Below, piece after piece: positions 1 to 5,559 of a DNA stretch of 5,559 bases. The notes below the pieces were generated by a model that saw only the letters and a list, made by a program, of their open reading frames with translations, was not told the origin of the DNA and did no database searches. The translations under genes were made by a program, and so were the position numbers. How positions within the stretch are numbered: position 1 is the first letter of the stretch; each line of letters begins with the position of its first letter. Source of the stretch: an uncultured Rhodobacterales bacterium (lineage in GTDB: Bacteria > Pseudomonadota > Alphaproteobacteria > Rhodobacterales > Rhodobacteraceae); contig CALCGO010000046.1 in the NCBI GenBank assembly GCA_937901055.1, positions 1-5,559 on the forward strand. Direction: 5' to 3'.

Positions 1-1
1 G

Positions 2-148
2 TGCATCAAGGCCAGCCACTTGTTCAACCTGTTGGATGCGCGCGGCGTGATTTCGGTAACCGAACGCCAAGCCTATATCGGGCGGGTGCGGGCACTAACG
101 AAATCCTGCGCCGACGCGTTTGTTTTGACTGCGGCGGGCGGAGCATGA
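2..148 (+). CDS. glyQ: Glycyl-tRNA synthetase alpha subunit, C-terminal end (partial)
   Basis: The reading frame that opens at base 2 runs to a TGA at 146-148 and gives the last 48 residues of a protein whose start lies outside the window. The segment KASHLFNLLDARGVISVTER, followed by QAYIGRVR, matches the very conserved C-terminal helical region of bacterial GlyQ (family knowledge: KASH.FNLLDARG.ISVTER..YI.R.R). GlyQ is the catalytic class II subunit that activates glycine with ATP. It works with GlyS as a cytoplasmic alpha2beta2 enzyme charging tRNA-Gly. The tail after this motif (about 15 residues ending in AAGGA) is variable in the family. The stop overlaps the start of the next gene by ATGA, and glyS lies further downstream, so the operon context agrees. 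Only the 5' truncation by the window edge limits the call; nothing suggests a broken gene. Confidence 0.95.
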   Translation, partial: CIKASHLFNLLDARGVISVTERQAYIGRVRALTKSCADAFVLTAAGGA

Positions 149-585
149 ACGGAAAAGTCTTCGCAGGCGGCTTTGTTGCCTTCGCCGTAATTTTTGGCGT
201 CGGCCTCTATTACGCGCTGGTTTATGCGTATTACGAAAAGGTTAACGATGTGACCGAAATCACCGTGCAGGATCGCTCGATTGCCGTTTCGGATTACGAG
301 GGCATTGACGCAACGAGCTCCGGCTTGAAGCTGCGCGGGTGTTTTGGCGTGACGACTGCGGATTTCGAGGGCTTAACGCAAAGCACCAATGCGGCCCCGC
401 TTTCTGCGCCAAAATGGTTTAAGTGTTACAATGTCGGGGACCTTCAGACCGACCTCGATGCAGGGCGGGCGGTAGCCTACCAAGCGGCGGAAAATGAAAA
501 AGACGGGATTGATCGCTTTGTTGCAATCTATCCCGATGGGCACGCCTTTCAGTGGCGTCAATTGAACGAAAAGTATCAGGATTAA
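145..585 (+). CDS. Single-pass membrane protein between glyQ and glyS, DUF6446-like, function unknown
   Basis: This gene encodes 146 residues. The frame is open upstream to base 1, but that part is the glyQ gene read in another frame; the ATG at 145 is chosen because it makes an ATGA overlap with the glyQ stop and puts a hydrophobic segment right at the N-terminus. Residues about 5-28 (VFAGGFVAFAVIFGVGLYYA onward) form one membrane-spanning helix or uncleaved signal anchor. The remaining roughly 115 residues are soluble and probably periplasmic. Two cysteines, C66 in a LRGCF motif and C94 in a PKWFKCYN motif, could form a disulfide. Near the C-terminus there is a DRFVAIYPDG.AFQWRQLN stretch. 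The arrangement and these motifs resemble, from memory, the DUF6446 proteins found between glyQ and glyS in Rhodobacterales. A GGAG at 140-143 is too close to the ATG to be an ideal ribosome binding site, so translation probably depends on coupling to glyQ. Its role is unknown, and I infer none beyond membrane location. Confidence 0.82.
   Translation: MNGKVFAGGFVAFAVIFGVGLYYALVYAYYEKVNDVTEITVQDRSIAVSDYEGIDATSSGLKLRGCFGVTTADFEGLTQSTNAAPLSAPKWFKCYNVGDLQTDLDAGRAVAYQAAENEKDGIDRFVAIYPDGHAFQWRQLNEKYQD
578..581 (+). promoter_or_regulatory. Ribosome binding site of glyS
   Basis: AGGA ends 6 nt before the ATG at 588 and lies inside the last codons of the preceding gene. It supports 588 as the glyS start rather than an ATG at 552, which would add 12 residues unlike any GlyS N-terminus. 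Because the site is covered by ribosomes finishing the upstream gene, translation of the two genes is probably coupled. Confidence 0.6.
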
Positions 586-587
586 TC

Positions 588-2831
588 ATGGCCGACCTTC
601 TACTTGAAATCTTCTCCGAAGAAATTCCTGCGCGGATGCAAAAGCGTGCTGCTGCGGATTTGAAGAAGCTCGTCACCGACGGCATGGTCGAGGCGGGGAT
701 CACATATGAATCCGCAGCGGCCTTCGCGACCCCTCGGCGGTTGTGTTTGAGTGTGGTTGGGGTTCTGGAGGAATCTCCGACATTGCGCGAAGAGCGCAAA
801 GGTCCGCGCGTGGATGCGCCGGAACGTGCGATCGAAGGGTTCTTGCGCGGCGCCGGATTGACGTTGGATGACTTGACGGTTCGGGATGACAAGAAGGGCC
901 AGTTTTACGTGGCCGTGATCGAAAAACCGGGGCGCATAGCCAGCGATGTTATCGCTGAGGTGGTCGAGTCCACGATCCGCAAGTTCCCATGGCCAAAGTC
1001 GATGCGCTGGGGGGGCGGAACTTTGCGTTGGGTACGGCCTTTGCATTCGGTTTTGAGTATTTTAAGCAAATCAGAAGGTACTGAGGTTGTACCTTTTGTA
1101 ATCGACGGGATTGCTTCTGGCGATACCACCGAAGGACATCGGTTTATGGGGAACGGGCGGTTCGCGGTTACTTCGTTCGAGGATTACGAGGCCAAGTTGA
1201 AATCGGCGGGCGTGATTTTGAATGCCGAGGACCGGGCTGAATCCATCTGGGCGGATGCAACTAATCTGACTTTTGCGCAAGGTCTTGAGGTTGTTGAGGA
1301 TACCGGATTGCTGGCCGAGGTTGCTGGTTTGGTTGAATGGCCGGTTGTGTTGATCGGCGATATAGCCGAGGACTTTATGGGATTGCCGCCGGAGGTGTTG
1401 CAAACCTCCATGCGCGAGCATCAGAAGTTTTTTAGCGTACGGAATACGAAAACTGGCCGTATCGAAAAGTTCATCACAGTGGCGAACCGCGAAACGGCAG
1501 ACAACGGTGCGACTATTCTGGCGGGTAACCAAAAGGTGCTGTTCGCACGATTGTCCGATGCGAAGTTCTTCTGGGAAAATGACTTGCGGGTTTCGTTGGA
1601 AGACATGGCGGCCAAGCTGGATAATGTTACGTTCCACAACAAGTTGGGCACACAAGCACAGCGGATTGGCCGGATCGCGGCATTGGCGCGCGAAATTGCC
1701 CCACTTGTTGGCGCAGACGCGGATATGGCTGAACAGGCGGCGAAAATCGCCAAAGCAGATTTGTCGTCTGAAATGGTCTATGAATTCCCCGAACTGCAAG
1801 GTTTGATGGGTCGTTATTACGCCGAAGCGGCCGGATTGCCCCAAGAAGTCGCAAATGCTTGCGAGATGCATTATTCGCCGCTTGGACCATCGGACGATGT
1901 ACCAACCGAAGCCGTTTCGATTGCTGTGGCGTTGGCCGACAAGTTGGATATGTTAACGGGGTTCTGGGGAATTGACGAGAAACCAACAGGTTCTAAAGAC
2001 CCGTTCGCGCTGCGTCGTGCGGCGTTGGGCATCATTCGCATCATCCTGACCAACGATCTGCGGTTCCCGCTGGAGCGGTTCATTGATCGCCAGCTTCTGG
2101 AAGTTGAAATCCAGTTGGGTTTGGATACCGCCGAAGAAAAGGACCTGTATTTCCTTGAACAGATGGTCGACCAAATCGCCCATCACGGGGTTTTCGGGGC
2201 TGCGTTCCGCGCGTTGTTCGACAAGTTCGATAAAGAGGAAAAGCCGTTCGAAGTCGAAGAAGGCACATGGCTGTCCCGCCTGCAAGCCAGCCTTCCGGAA
2301 ACCAGCGACAGCTTGTTGGATTTCTTCTATGACCGCTTGAAAGTGCATCTGAAATCCGAAGGGATCACCCATGATGTCATCGATGCGTGCCTCGCCATGC
2401 CAAGCAGTGACGATCTGACGTTGCTGGTAAAACGCGCCAATGCATTGCAGGTGTTTGTGAAAACCGACGACGGGGAAAACCTGTTGCAGGGGTACAAGCG
2501 CGCCAACAACATTCTGGCGGCTGAAGAAAAGAAAGACGGTGTGTCTTACGAAGGCGAGCCGGAAATTCAGTATGCCGAAAGCATTGAGGAAAAAGCTTTG
2601 TTTGGTGCGCTTGATACAGGCGAGGTGGGGATATCCGCAGCCATTGATGCCGAAGATTTCGCCGCAGCTATGGCAGCCATGGCCGACCTTCGCGCCCCGA
2701 TTGATGCGTTTTTCGATAGCACGCAGGTGAATTCGGACACCCAGATCGTGCGCCGCAATCGTTTGTGCCTGTTGAACCGTATCAGGGTGGTTATGCACAA
2801 GGTTGCGATATTTTCAGCCCTCAACGGGTAA
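588..2831 (+). CDS. glyS: Glycyl-tRNA synthetase beta subunit
   Basis: A complete gene for 747 residues, somewhat longer than the E. coli subunit (about 690). GlyS is the tRNA-binding partner of the catalytic GlyQ in the cytoplasmic alpha2beta2 glycyl-tRNA synthetase. The N-terminus MADLLLEIFSEEIPARM is the family signature. Other family motifs follow in order: PRRL; MRWGGGTLRWVRPLHS (from residue 139); TEGHRFMG (181-188); EVLQTSMREHQKFF (269-282); the LARLSDAKFFWENDLR-type segment (here FARLSDAKFFWENDLR); NKLGTQAQRIGRI; KADLSSEMVYEFPELQGLMG in the helical HD-like region; ADKLD (450-454); and PTGSKDPFALRR (466-477). The C-terminal anticodon-binding (DALR-type) domain is marked by KRANNIL (637-643) and AFFDSTQVN near residue 710, ending with NRLCLLNRI. 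The start at 588 has a good AGGA site and lies 2 nt after the preceding stop. No frameshift or missing domain is seen. Expression is expected to be linked to glyQ so that the subunits are made together. Confidence 0.97.
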   Translation: MADLLLEIFSEEIPARMQKRAAADLKKLVTDGMVEAGITYESAAAFATPRRLCLSVVGVLEESPTLREERKGPRVDAPERAIEGFLRGAGLTLDDLTVRDDKKGQFYVAVIEKPGRIASDVIAEVVESTIRKFPWPKSMRWGGGTLRWVRPLHSVLSILSKSEGTEVVPFVIDGIASGDTTEGHRFMGNGRFAVTSFEDYEAKLKSAGVILNAEDRAESIWADATNLTFAQGLEVVEDTGLLAEVAGLVEWPVVLIGDIAEDFMGLPPEVLQTSMREHQKFFSVRNTKTGRIEKFITVANRETADNGATILAGNQKVLFARLSDAKFFWENDLRVSLEDMAAKLDNVTFHNKLGTQAQRIGRIAALAREIAPLVGADADMAEQAAKIAKADLSSEMVYEFPELQGLMGRYYAEAAGLPQEVANACEMHYSPLGPSDDVPTEAVSIAVALADKLDMLTGFWGIDEKPTGSKDPFALRRAALGIIRIILTNDLRFPLERFIDRQLLEVEIQLGLDTAEEKDLYFLEQMVDQIAHHGVFGAAFRALFDKFDKEEKPFEVEEGTWLSRLQASLPETSDSLLDFFYDRLKVHLKSEGITHDVIDACLAMPSSDDLTLLVKRANALQVFVKTDDGENLLQGYKRANNILAAEEKKDGVSYEGEPEIQYAESIEEKALFGALDTGEVGISAAIDAEDFAAAMAAMADLRAPIDAFFDSTQVNSDTQIVRRNRLCLLNRIRVVMHKVAIFSALNG

Positions 2832-2847
2832 CACCGCAAGGTTCTAA

Positions 2848-2875
2848 TTGCCAAACGTGAACGCATAGCTATGCT
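2848..2875 (+). promoter_or_regulatory. Possible weak sigma-70-type promoter before ppdK
   Basis: TTGCCA at 2848-2853 (5 of 6 matches to the -35 consensus) is separated by 16 nt from TATGCT at 2870-2875 (4 of 6 matches to the -10 consensus). A transcript would begin near 2881-2884 and carry a leader of about 20 nt with the ppdK ribosome binding site. Short matches like this occur by chance, so this is only a candidate. Read-through from the glyS operon is the main alternative, since no terminator is visible after glyS. Confidence 0.25.
2863..2874. repeat. Perfect 12-bp palindrome GCATAGCTATGC, possible operator
   Basis: The bases GCATAGCTATGC read identically on both strands and lie in the 70-nt gap between glyS and ppdK. 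The palindrome covers the end of the spacer and most of the candidate -10 element, which is where a dimeric repressor would block transcription. As RNA it has no loop, so it is poor as a simple hairpin. No regulator can be named from the sequence. Confidence 0.4.
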
Positions 2876-2878
2876 GCA

Positions 2879-2893
2879 CTGCAAGATATGCAG
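2879..2893 (+). other. Small inverted repeat overlapping the ppdK ribosome binding site
   Basis: CTGCA (2879-2883) and TGCAG (2889-2893) are complementary around a 5-nt AGATA loop. The right arm includes the first two bases of the AGGAG ribosome binding site. A second CTGCA copy at 2874-2878 directly precedes the first, so an alternative pairing is possible. Five base pairs is weak, so any effect on translation would be modest. Confidence 0.25.
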
Positions 2894-2896
2894 GAG
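2892..2896 (+). promoter_or_regulatory. Ribosome binding site of ppdK
   Basis: AGGAG ends 5 nt before the ATG at 2902. It is the strongest Shine-Dalgarno match in the window and fixes the ppdK start. The protein that results begins just ahead of the expected N-terminal ATP-grasp motif, as in other family members. Confidence 0.75.
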
Positions 2897-2901
2897 CCGT
2901 T

Positions 2902-5484
2902 ATGAGCATTCGCTTAAATTCTGACACCGAAGTTCTAGCCAAAACATTTGGCGCACGCGGGGCGCGTTTGGCGTTGATGGTCAAACTCGGCCTGCCGGTA
3001 CCCGACGGCGTAATCCTGTCTAGCGCAACCGTTCAAGCCATTGCACATGGCGAAACTGTTCCCGAAATACCTACGGAATTGACGTCTGGCGGTTTGCTCT
3101 CTGTGCGCTCTAGCCCCGAGAACCTTGATTGGGGTGGACCGAATGCGATCCTGAATATCGGGATGACCGATGATTTCGTAAAAACACAAAGCCAAAAAAT
3201 TGGCGTTCGCGGGGCGATGGATCTCTATCGTCGGTTCATCCAAAGTTATGCGGTAACGGTCGAACATCTGGATCCTGAATATTTCGAAAACCTTTATTAT
3301 GACCAGTTGAAACTGGCCGATGTCGACAGCGAGGAAGATCTCTCGGATGCAGATCTAAGCTCAATGCTGGCCAATTGCAAAGCGCTCTATGAGGAAGAAA
3401 TCGGCTCGCCGTTCCCGCAAGATCCAAGGGCGCAATTGCACGGGGTTATCCGCTCAATGGCGAGGGCTTGGAATGGTCCAACGGCCAAAATTCTACGTCT
3501 CGCCAAGGGGGCGCCGGAAGATGCGGGACTGTCGATTGTGGTGCAGAAAATGGCGCTGGGGATAGGCGACAACAGCGGTTCCGGTTTTGTACAGATGGTT
3601 GACGAAAAAACCGGACGCGCACGGATTTGGGGGCGGTTCTTGCCCCAATCACAAGGGCAGGATGCGCTGATGGGGCTGCGTACGCCGCATATGATAACCA
3701 AAGCGGAACGCGAGGAGGCCGGACAATCCGTGCCCTCGTTGCAGGAAATTTCGCCCGAGACAATCAAGACACTGCAAGACGTCGGTGCTAAGGCGGCGAT
3801 GGGTATGGGCGATGCCTTCCAGTTCGAGTTTACGATTGAAAACGGCGAAGTGTTTTTGCTGGACGCCATGCCCGCCAAACGATCCGCCCGCGCTTCTTTG
3901 CGGGTTGCTGTGGATTTGGCCGATCAGAAAGCCATCAGCCGGGACGAGGCCTTGTTGCGGATCGAGCCGCGCAATCTGGTAGAACACCTGCACCCGCAGA
4001 TCGACCCACACGCCACGCGCGATGTCTTCGGCACCGGTTTGCCCGCCAGCCCCGGGGCTGCGACGGGCAAGATCGTTTTCTCGCCAGAGGCGGCGATGTC
4101 GTCCGAGGCACAAGAAGAGCCGTGCATTCTGGTGCGTATCGAGACCTCGCCGGAAGATATTCGTGGCATGCATTCGGCGGCGGGCGTTTTGACCGTGCGC
4201 GGTGGTATGACAAGCCACGCGGCCGTGATTGCTCGTGGTTTGGGGCTGCCTTGTGTGGTTGGCGCTGGTGATCTGAAACTGAACTTGCAAAAACGCATCA
4301 TCACGACGCTGGACGGGCAAGAGTTCCGTGAAGGCGATGTGATTACCGTTGATGGAACCCGTGGTCAGGCCCTGATCGGGGCGCCAAAGATGATCCTGCC
4401 GGAACTGGGCGGGGCCTTCCTGACAATCATGGAATGGGCCGATAATGCCCGGACAATTGGCGTGCGTGCCAACGCTGACACACCGATGGATGCGCGGGTT
4501 GCACGGGATTTCAAGGTTGATGGTATCGGCTTATGCCGCACCGAACACATGTTTTTCGAGGAAGACCGGATTACCGTAATGCGCGAAATGATCCTCGCCA
4601 ATTCCGAGGCAGACCGTCGTGCAGCCCTCGACCGCTTGTTGCCGATGCAGCGCAGCGATTTTGTCGAGCTGTTTGAAATCATGCGCGGGTTGCCCGTAAC
4701 CATTCGCCTGTTGGACCCGCCGTTGCACGAATTCCTGCCGCATTCCCGCGATGAAATGCAGGATTTGGCCGAAGCGATGGACTTGCCGATCAGCAAAGTC
4801 ATGGCGCGTGCTGCGGACCTGAAGGAGTTCAACCCGATGCTTGGTAAACGCGGCGTTCGTCTTGGCGTGACCATGCCGGAAATTTACGAAATGCAAGCCC
4901 GCGCGATATTTGAGGCGGCTGCCGAGGTGACAAAAAGCTCGGGCGCTGAAATCGTGCCGGAAGTCATGATTCCGCTGGTTTCCGCGAATAAAGAGGTCGA
5001 GCTGGTAAAGCACCGTGTTGATCGTGTCGCCGAAGAGGTTCGCGTTGAAAAAGGCACGGCATTAAAATTCAAACTCGGTGTCATGGTGGAAACGCCGCGC
5101 GCCGCCCTTAGGGCCGGAGATTTGGCGCAAAGCAGTGCGTTCCTTAGCTTCGGTACAAACGATCTGACCCAGATGACTTATGGCCTGTCGCGCGACGATG
5201 CAGGGCGTTTTATGCGCGACTACATCAACCTCGATGTCTTTCACGAAGACCCGTTTCACACGTTAGATCTTGAAGGCGTCGGGGAGCTGCTGTTGATGGC
5301 CGCCAAGCGGGGCCGCGAGGCCAATAGCGATCTGGTTTTGGGATTGTGCGGGGAACACGGCGGCGATCCGGCCTCGGTTCGGTTCTGCAAGGTTGCGGGC
5401 TTCGATTACGTGTCGTGTTCGCCATTCCGCGTGCCCATTGCGCGATTGGCAGCAGCGCAGGCCAGTATCCTCGTAGAAAGCTAG
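2902..5484 (+). CDS. ppdK: Pyruvate, phosphate dikinase family protein with a divergent ATP-grasp domain
   Basis: A complete 860-residue protein, slightly shorter than typical PPDK (about 875-900). PPDK interconverts pyruvate, ATP and phosphate with PEP, AMP and diphosphate in the cytoplasm, through a phosphohistidine that swings between two active sites. Three domains are visible. Residues 1 to about 345 are the ATP-grasp domain (GARGARLALM near 17-26, SVRSS at 67-71, GLRTP at 258-262, FEFTIENGEVFLLD at 308-321). Residues about 374-495 are the phosphohistidine domain, with GLPASPGAATGK, TSPEDIRGMH and GGMTSHAAV, giving catalytic His439 and the Thr437 position targeted by PPDK regulatory proteins. 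Residues about 508-860 are the PEP/pyruvate barrel: RANADTP (Arg522), RLLDPPLHEF (Arg602), MVETPRA (Glu730), SFGTNDLTQM (Asn753, Asp754) and CGEHGGD (Cys816). The last two domains look fully functional. The ATP-grasp domain lacks several expected ligands, so ATP use is less certain. It lies 70 nt after glyS in the same direction. Confidence 0.9.
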   Translation: MSIRLNSDTEVLAKTFGARGARLALMVKLGLPVPDGVILSSATVQAIAHGETVPEIPTELTSGGLLSVRSSPENLDWGGPNAILNIGMTDDFVKTQSQKIGVRGAMDLYRRFIQSYAVTVEHLDPEYFENLYYDQLKLADVDSEEDLSDADLSSMLANCKALYEEEIGSPFPQDPRAQLHGVIRSMARAWNGPTAKILRLAKGAPEDAGLSIVVQKMALGIGDNSGSGFVQMVDEKTGRARIWGRFLPQSQGQDALMGLRTPHMITKAEREEAGQSVPSLQEISPETIKTLQDVGAKAAMGMGDAFQFEFTIENGEVFLLDAMPAKRSARASLRVAVDLADQKAISRDEALLRIEPRNLVEHLHPQIDPHATRDVFGTGLPASPGAATGKIVFSPEAAMSSEAQEEPCILVRIETSPEDIRGMHSAAGVLTVRGGMTSHAAVIARGLGLPCVVGAGDLKLNLQKRIITTLDGQEFREGDVITVDGTRGQALIGAPKMILPELGGAFLTIMEWADNARTIGVRANADTPMDARVARDFKVDGIGLCRTEHMFFEEDRITVMREMILANSEADRRAALDRLLPMQRSDFVELFEIMRGLPVTIRLLDPPLHEFLPHSRDEMQDLAEAMDLPISKVMARAADLKEFNPMLGKRGVRLGVTMPEIYEMQARAIFEAAAEVTKSSGAEIVPEVMIPLVSANKEVELVKHRVDRVAEEVRVEKGTALKFKLGVMVETPRAALRAGDLAQSSAFLSFGTNDLTQMTYGLSRDDAGRFMRDYINLDVFHEDPFHTLDLEGVGELLLMAAKRGREANSDLVLGLCGEHGGDPASVRFCKVAGFDYVSCSPFRVPIARLAAAQASILVES

Positions 5485-5502
5485 AATCACCGTAGGCGAT
5501 TC
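5484..5502 (+). other. Imperfect hairpin directly after ppdK
   Basis: GAATC (5484-5488) pairs with GATTC (5498-5502), and after one A/C mismatch CC pairs with GG around a GTA loop. It starts at the last base of the ppdK stop codon. No run of T follows (the next bases are GGGGTGCGG), so it does not fit an intrinsic terminator. It might protect the 3' end of the message or be chance. The remaining bases to 5559 hold no gene start or other site that I can support. Confidence 0.2.
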
Positions 5503-5559
5503 GGGGTGCGGGCACGTGATTTGAGGCACTTTTGGTTGGTGTGCGAAATTAGTTCGAAA

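Noticed and set aside
1..144. An N-terminal extension of the membrane protein by 48 residues using the GTG at base 1
   Set aside because: This stretch is the conserved glyQ coding sequence read in another frame; starting at 145 gives a sensible membrane anchor and an ATGA overlap.
552..587. A glyS start at the ATG at 552
   Set aside because: It adds 12 residues not seen in GlyS proteins, overlaps the preceding gene by 34 nt, and lacks the well-spaced AGGA found before 588.
1953..2798. A 281-codon open frame on the minus strand opposite glyS, and another of 266 codons at 1071-1871
   Set aside because: Both lie wholly opposite a well-recognised glyS gene, their translations are rich in His, Arg, Gln and Phe with no recognisable motif, and they have no promoter or coupling context. 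They are by-products of glyS codon usage.
2871..2924. A 17-codon upstream open frame (MLHCKICRSRYEHSLKF) overlapping the ppdK start
   Set aside because: It has no ribosome binding site before its ATG, no resemblance to known leader peptides, and such short frames are frequent by chance.
3649..4320. Minus-strand open frames opposite ppdK (the longest 223 codons)
   Set aside because: They are fully covered by conserved ppdK domains, and their translations show no domain or plausible start site.
5484..5559. Intrinsic terminator after ppdK
   Set aside because: The best hairpin (5484-5502) has a mismatch and is followed by G-rich sequence without a T run; the other possible stems, ATCAC with GTGAT and GCAC with GTGC, are short with large loops.

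Overview
The window looks like chromosomal housekeeping DNA from an alphaproteobacterium, most likely a member of the Rhodobacterales (Roseobacter-type) of moderate GC content. This rests on two things: the GlyQ and GlyS sequences look alphaproteobacterial, and a small membrane-anchored protein gene sits between glyQ and glyS, an arrangement I associate with that order from memory. I see no mobile element, CRISPR array, tRNA, rRNA or riboswitch. All convincing genes are on the + strand.

Layout: (1) bases 2-148 encode the last 48 residues of the glycyl-tRNA synthetase alpha subunit (glyQ, cut by the window edge). (2) Bases 145-585 encode a 146-residue single-pass membrane protein resembling the DUF6446 family. 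Its ATG overlaps the glyQ stop in an ATGA junction. (3) Bases 588-2831 encode the glycyl-tRNA synthetase beta subunit (glyS), starting 2 nt after the previous stop. (4) A 70-nt gap (2832-2901) holds a possible weak promoter, a perfect 12-bp palindrome and a small hairpin touching the next ribosome binding site. (5) Bases 2902-5484 encode an 860-residue pyruvate, phosphate dikinase family protein (ppdK). (6) The last 75 nt are non-coding as far as visible, with one imperfect hairpin after the ppdK stop.

The first three genes are almost certainly one translationally coupled operon that makes the alpha2beta2 glycyl-tRNA synthetase plus an uncharacterised membrane protein. ppdK follows in the same direction and may be read from the same transcript, from its own promoter in the gap, or both. 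It would interconvert pyruvate and phosphoenolpyruvate in central carbon metabolism.

Two points deserve most attention. The PpdK protein keeps a complete phosphohistidine domain and PEP/pyruvate barrel, but several ATP-grasp residues known to matter in characterised dikinases are replaced. The membrane protein of unknown function is wedged, with tight coupling, inside a tRNA-synthetase operon. I found no clear sign of a wholly new multi-gene system.
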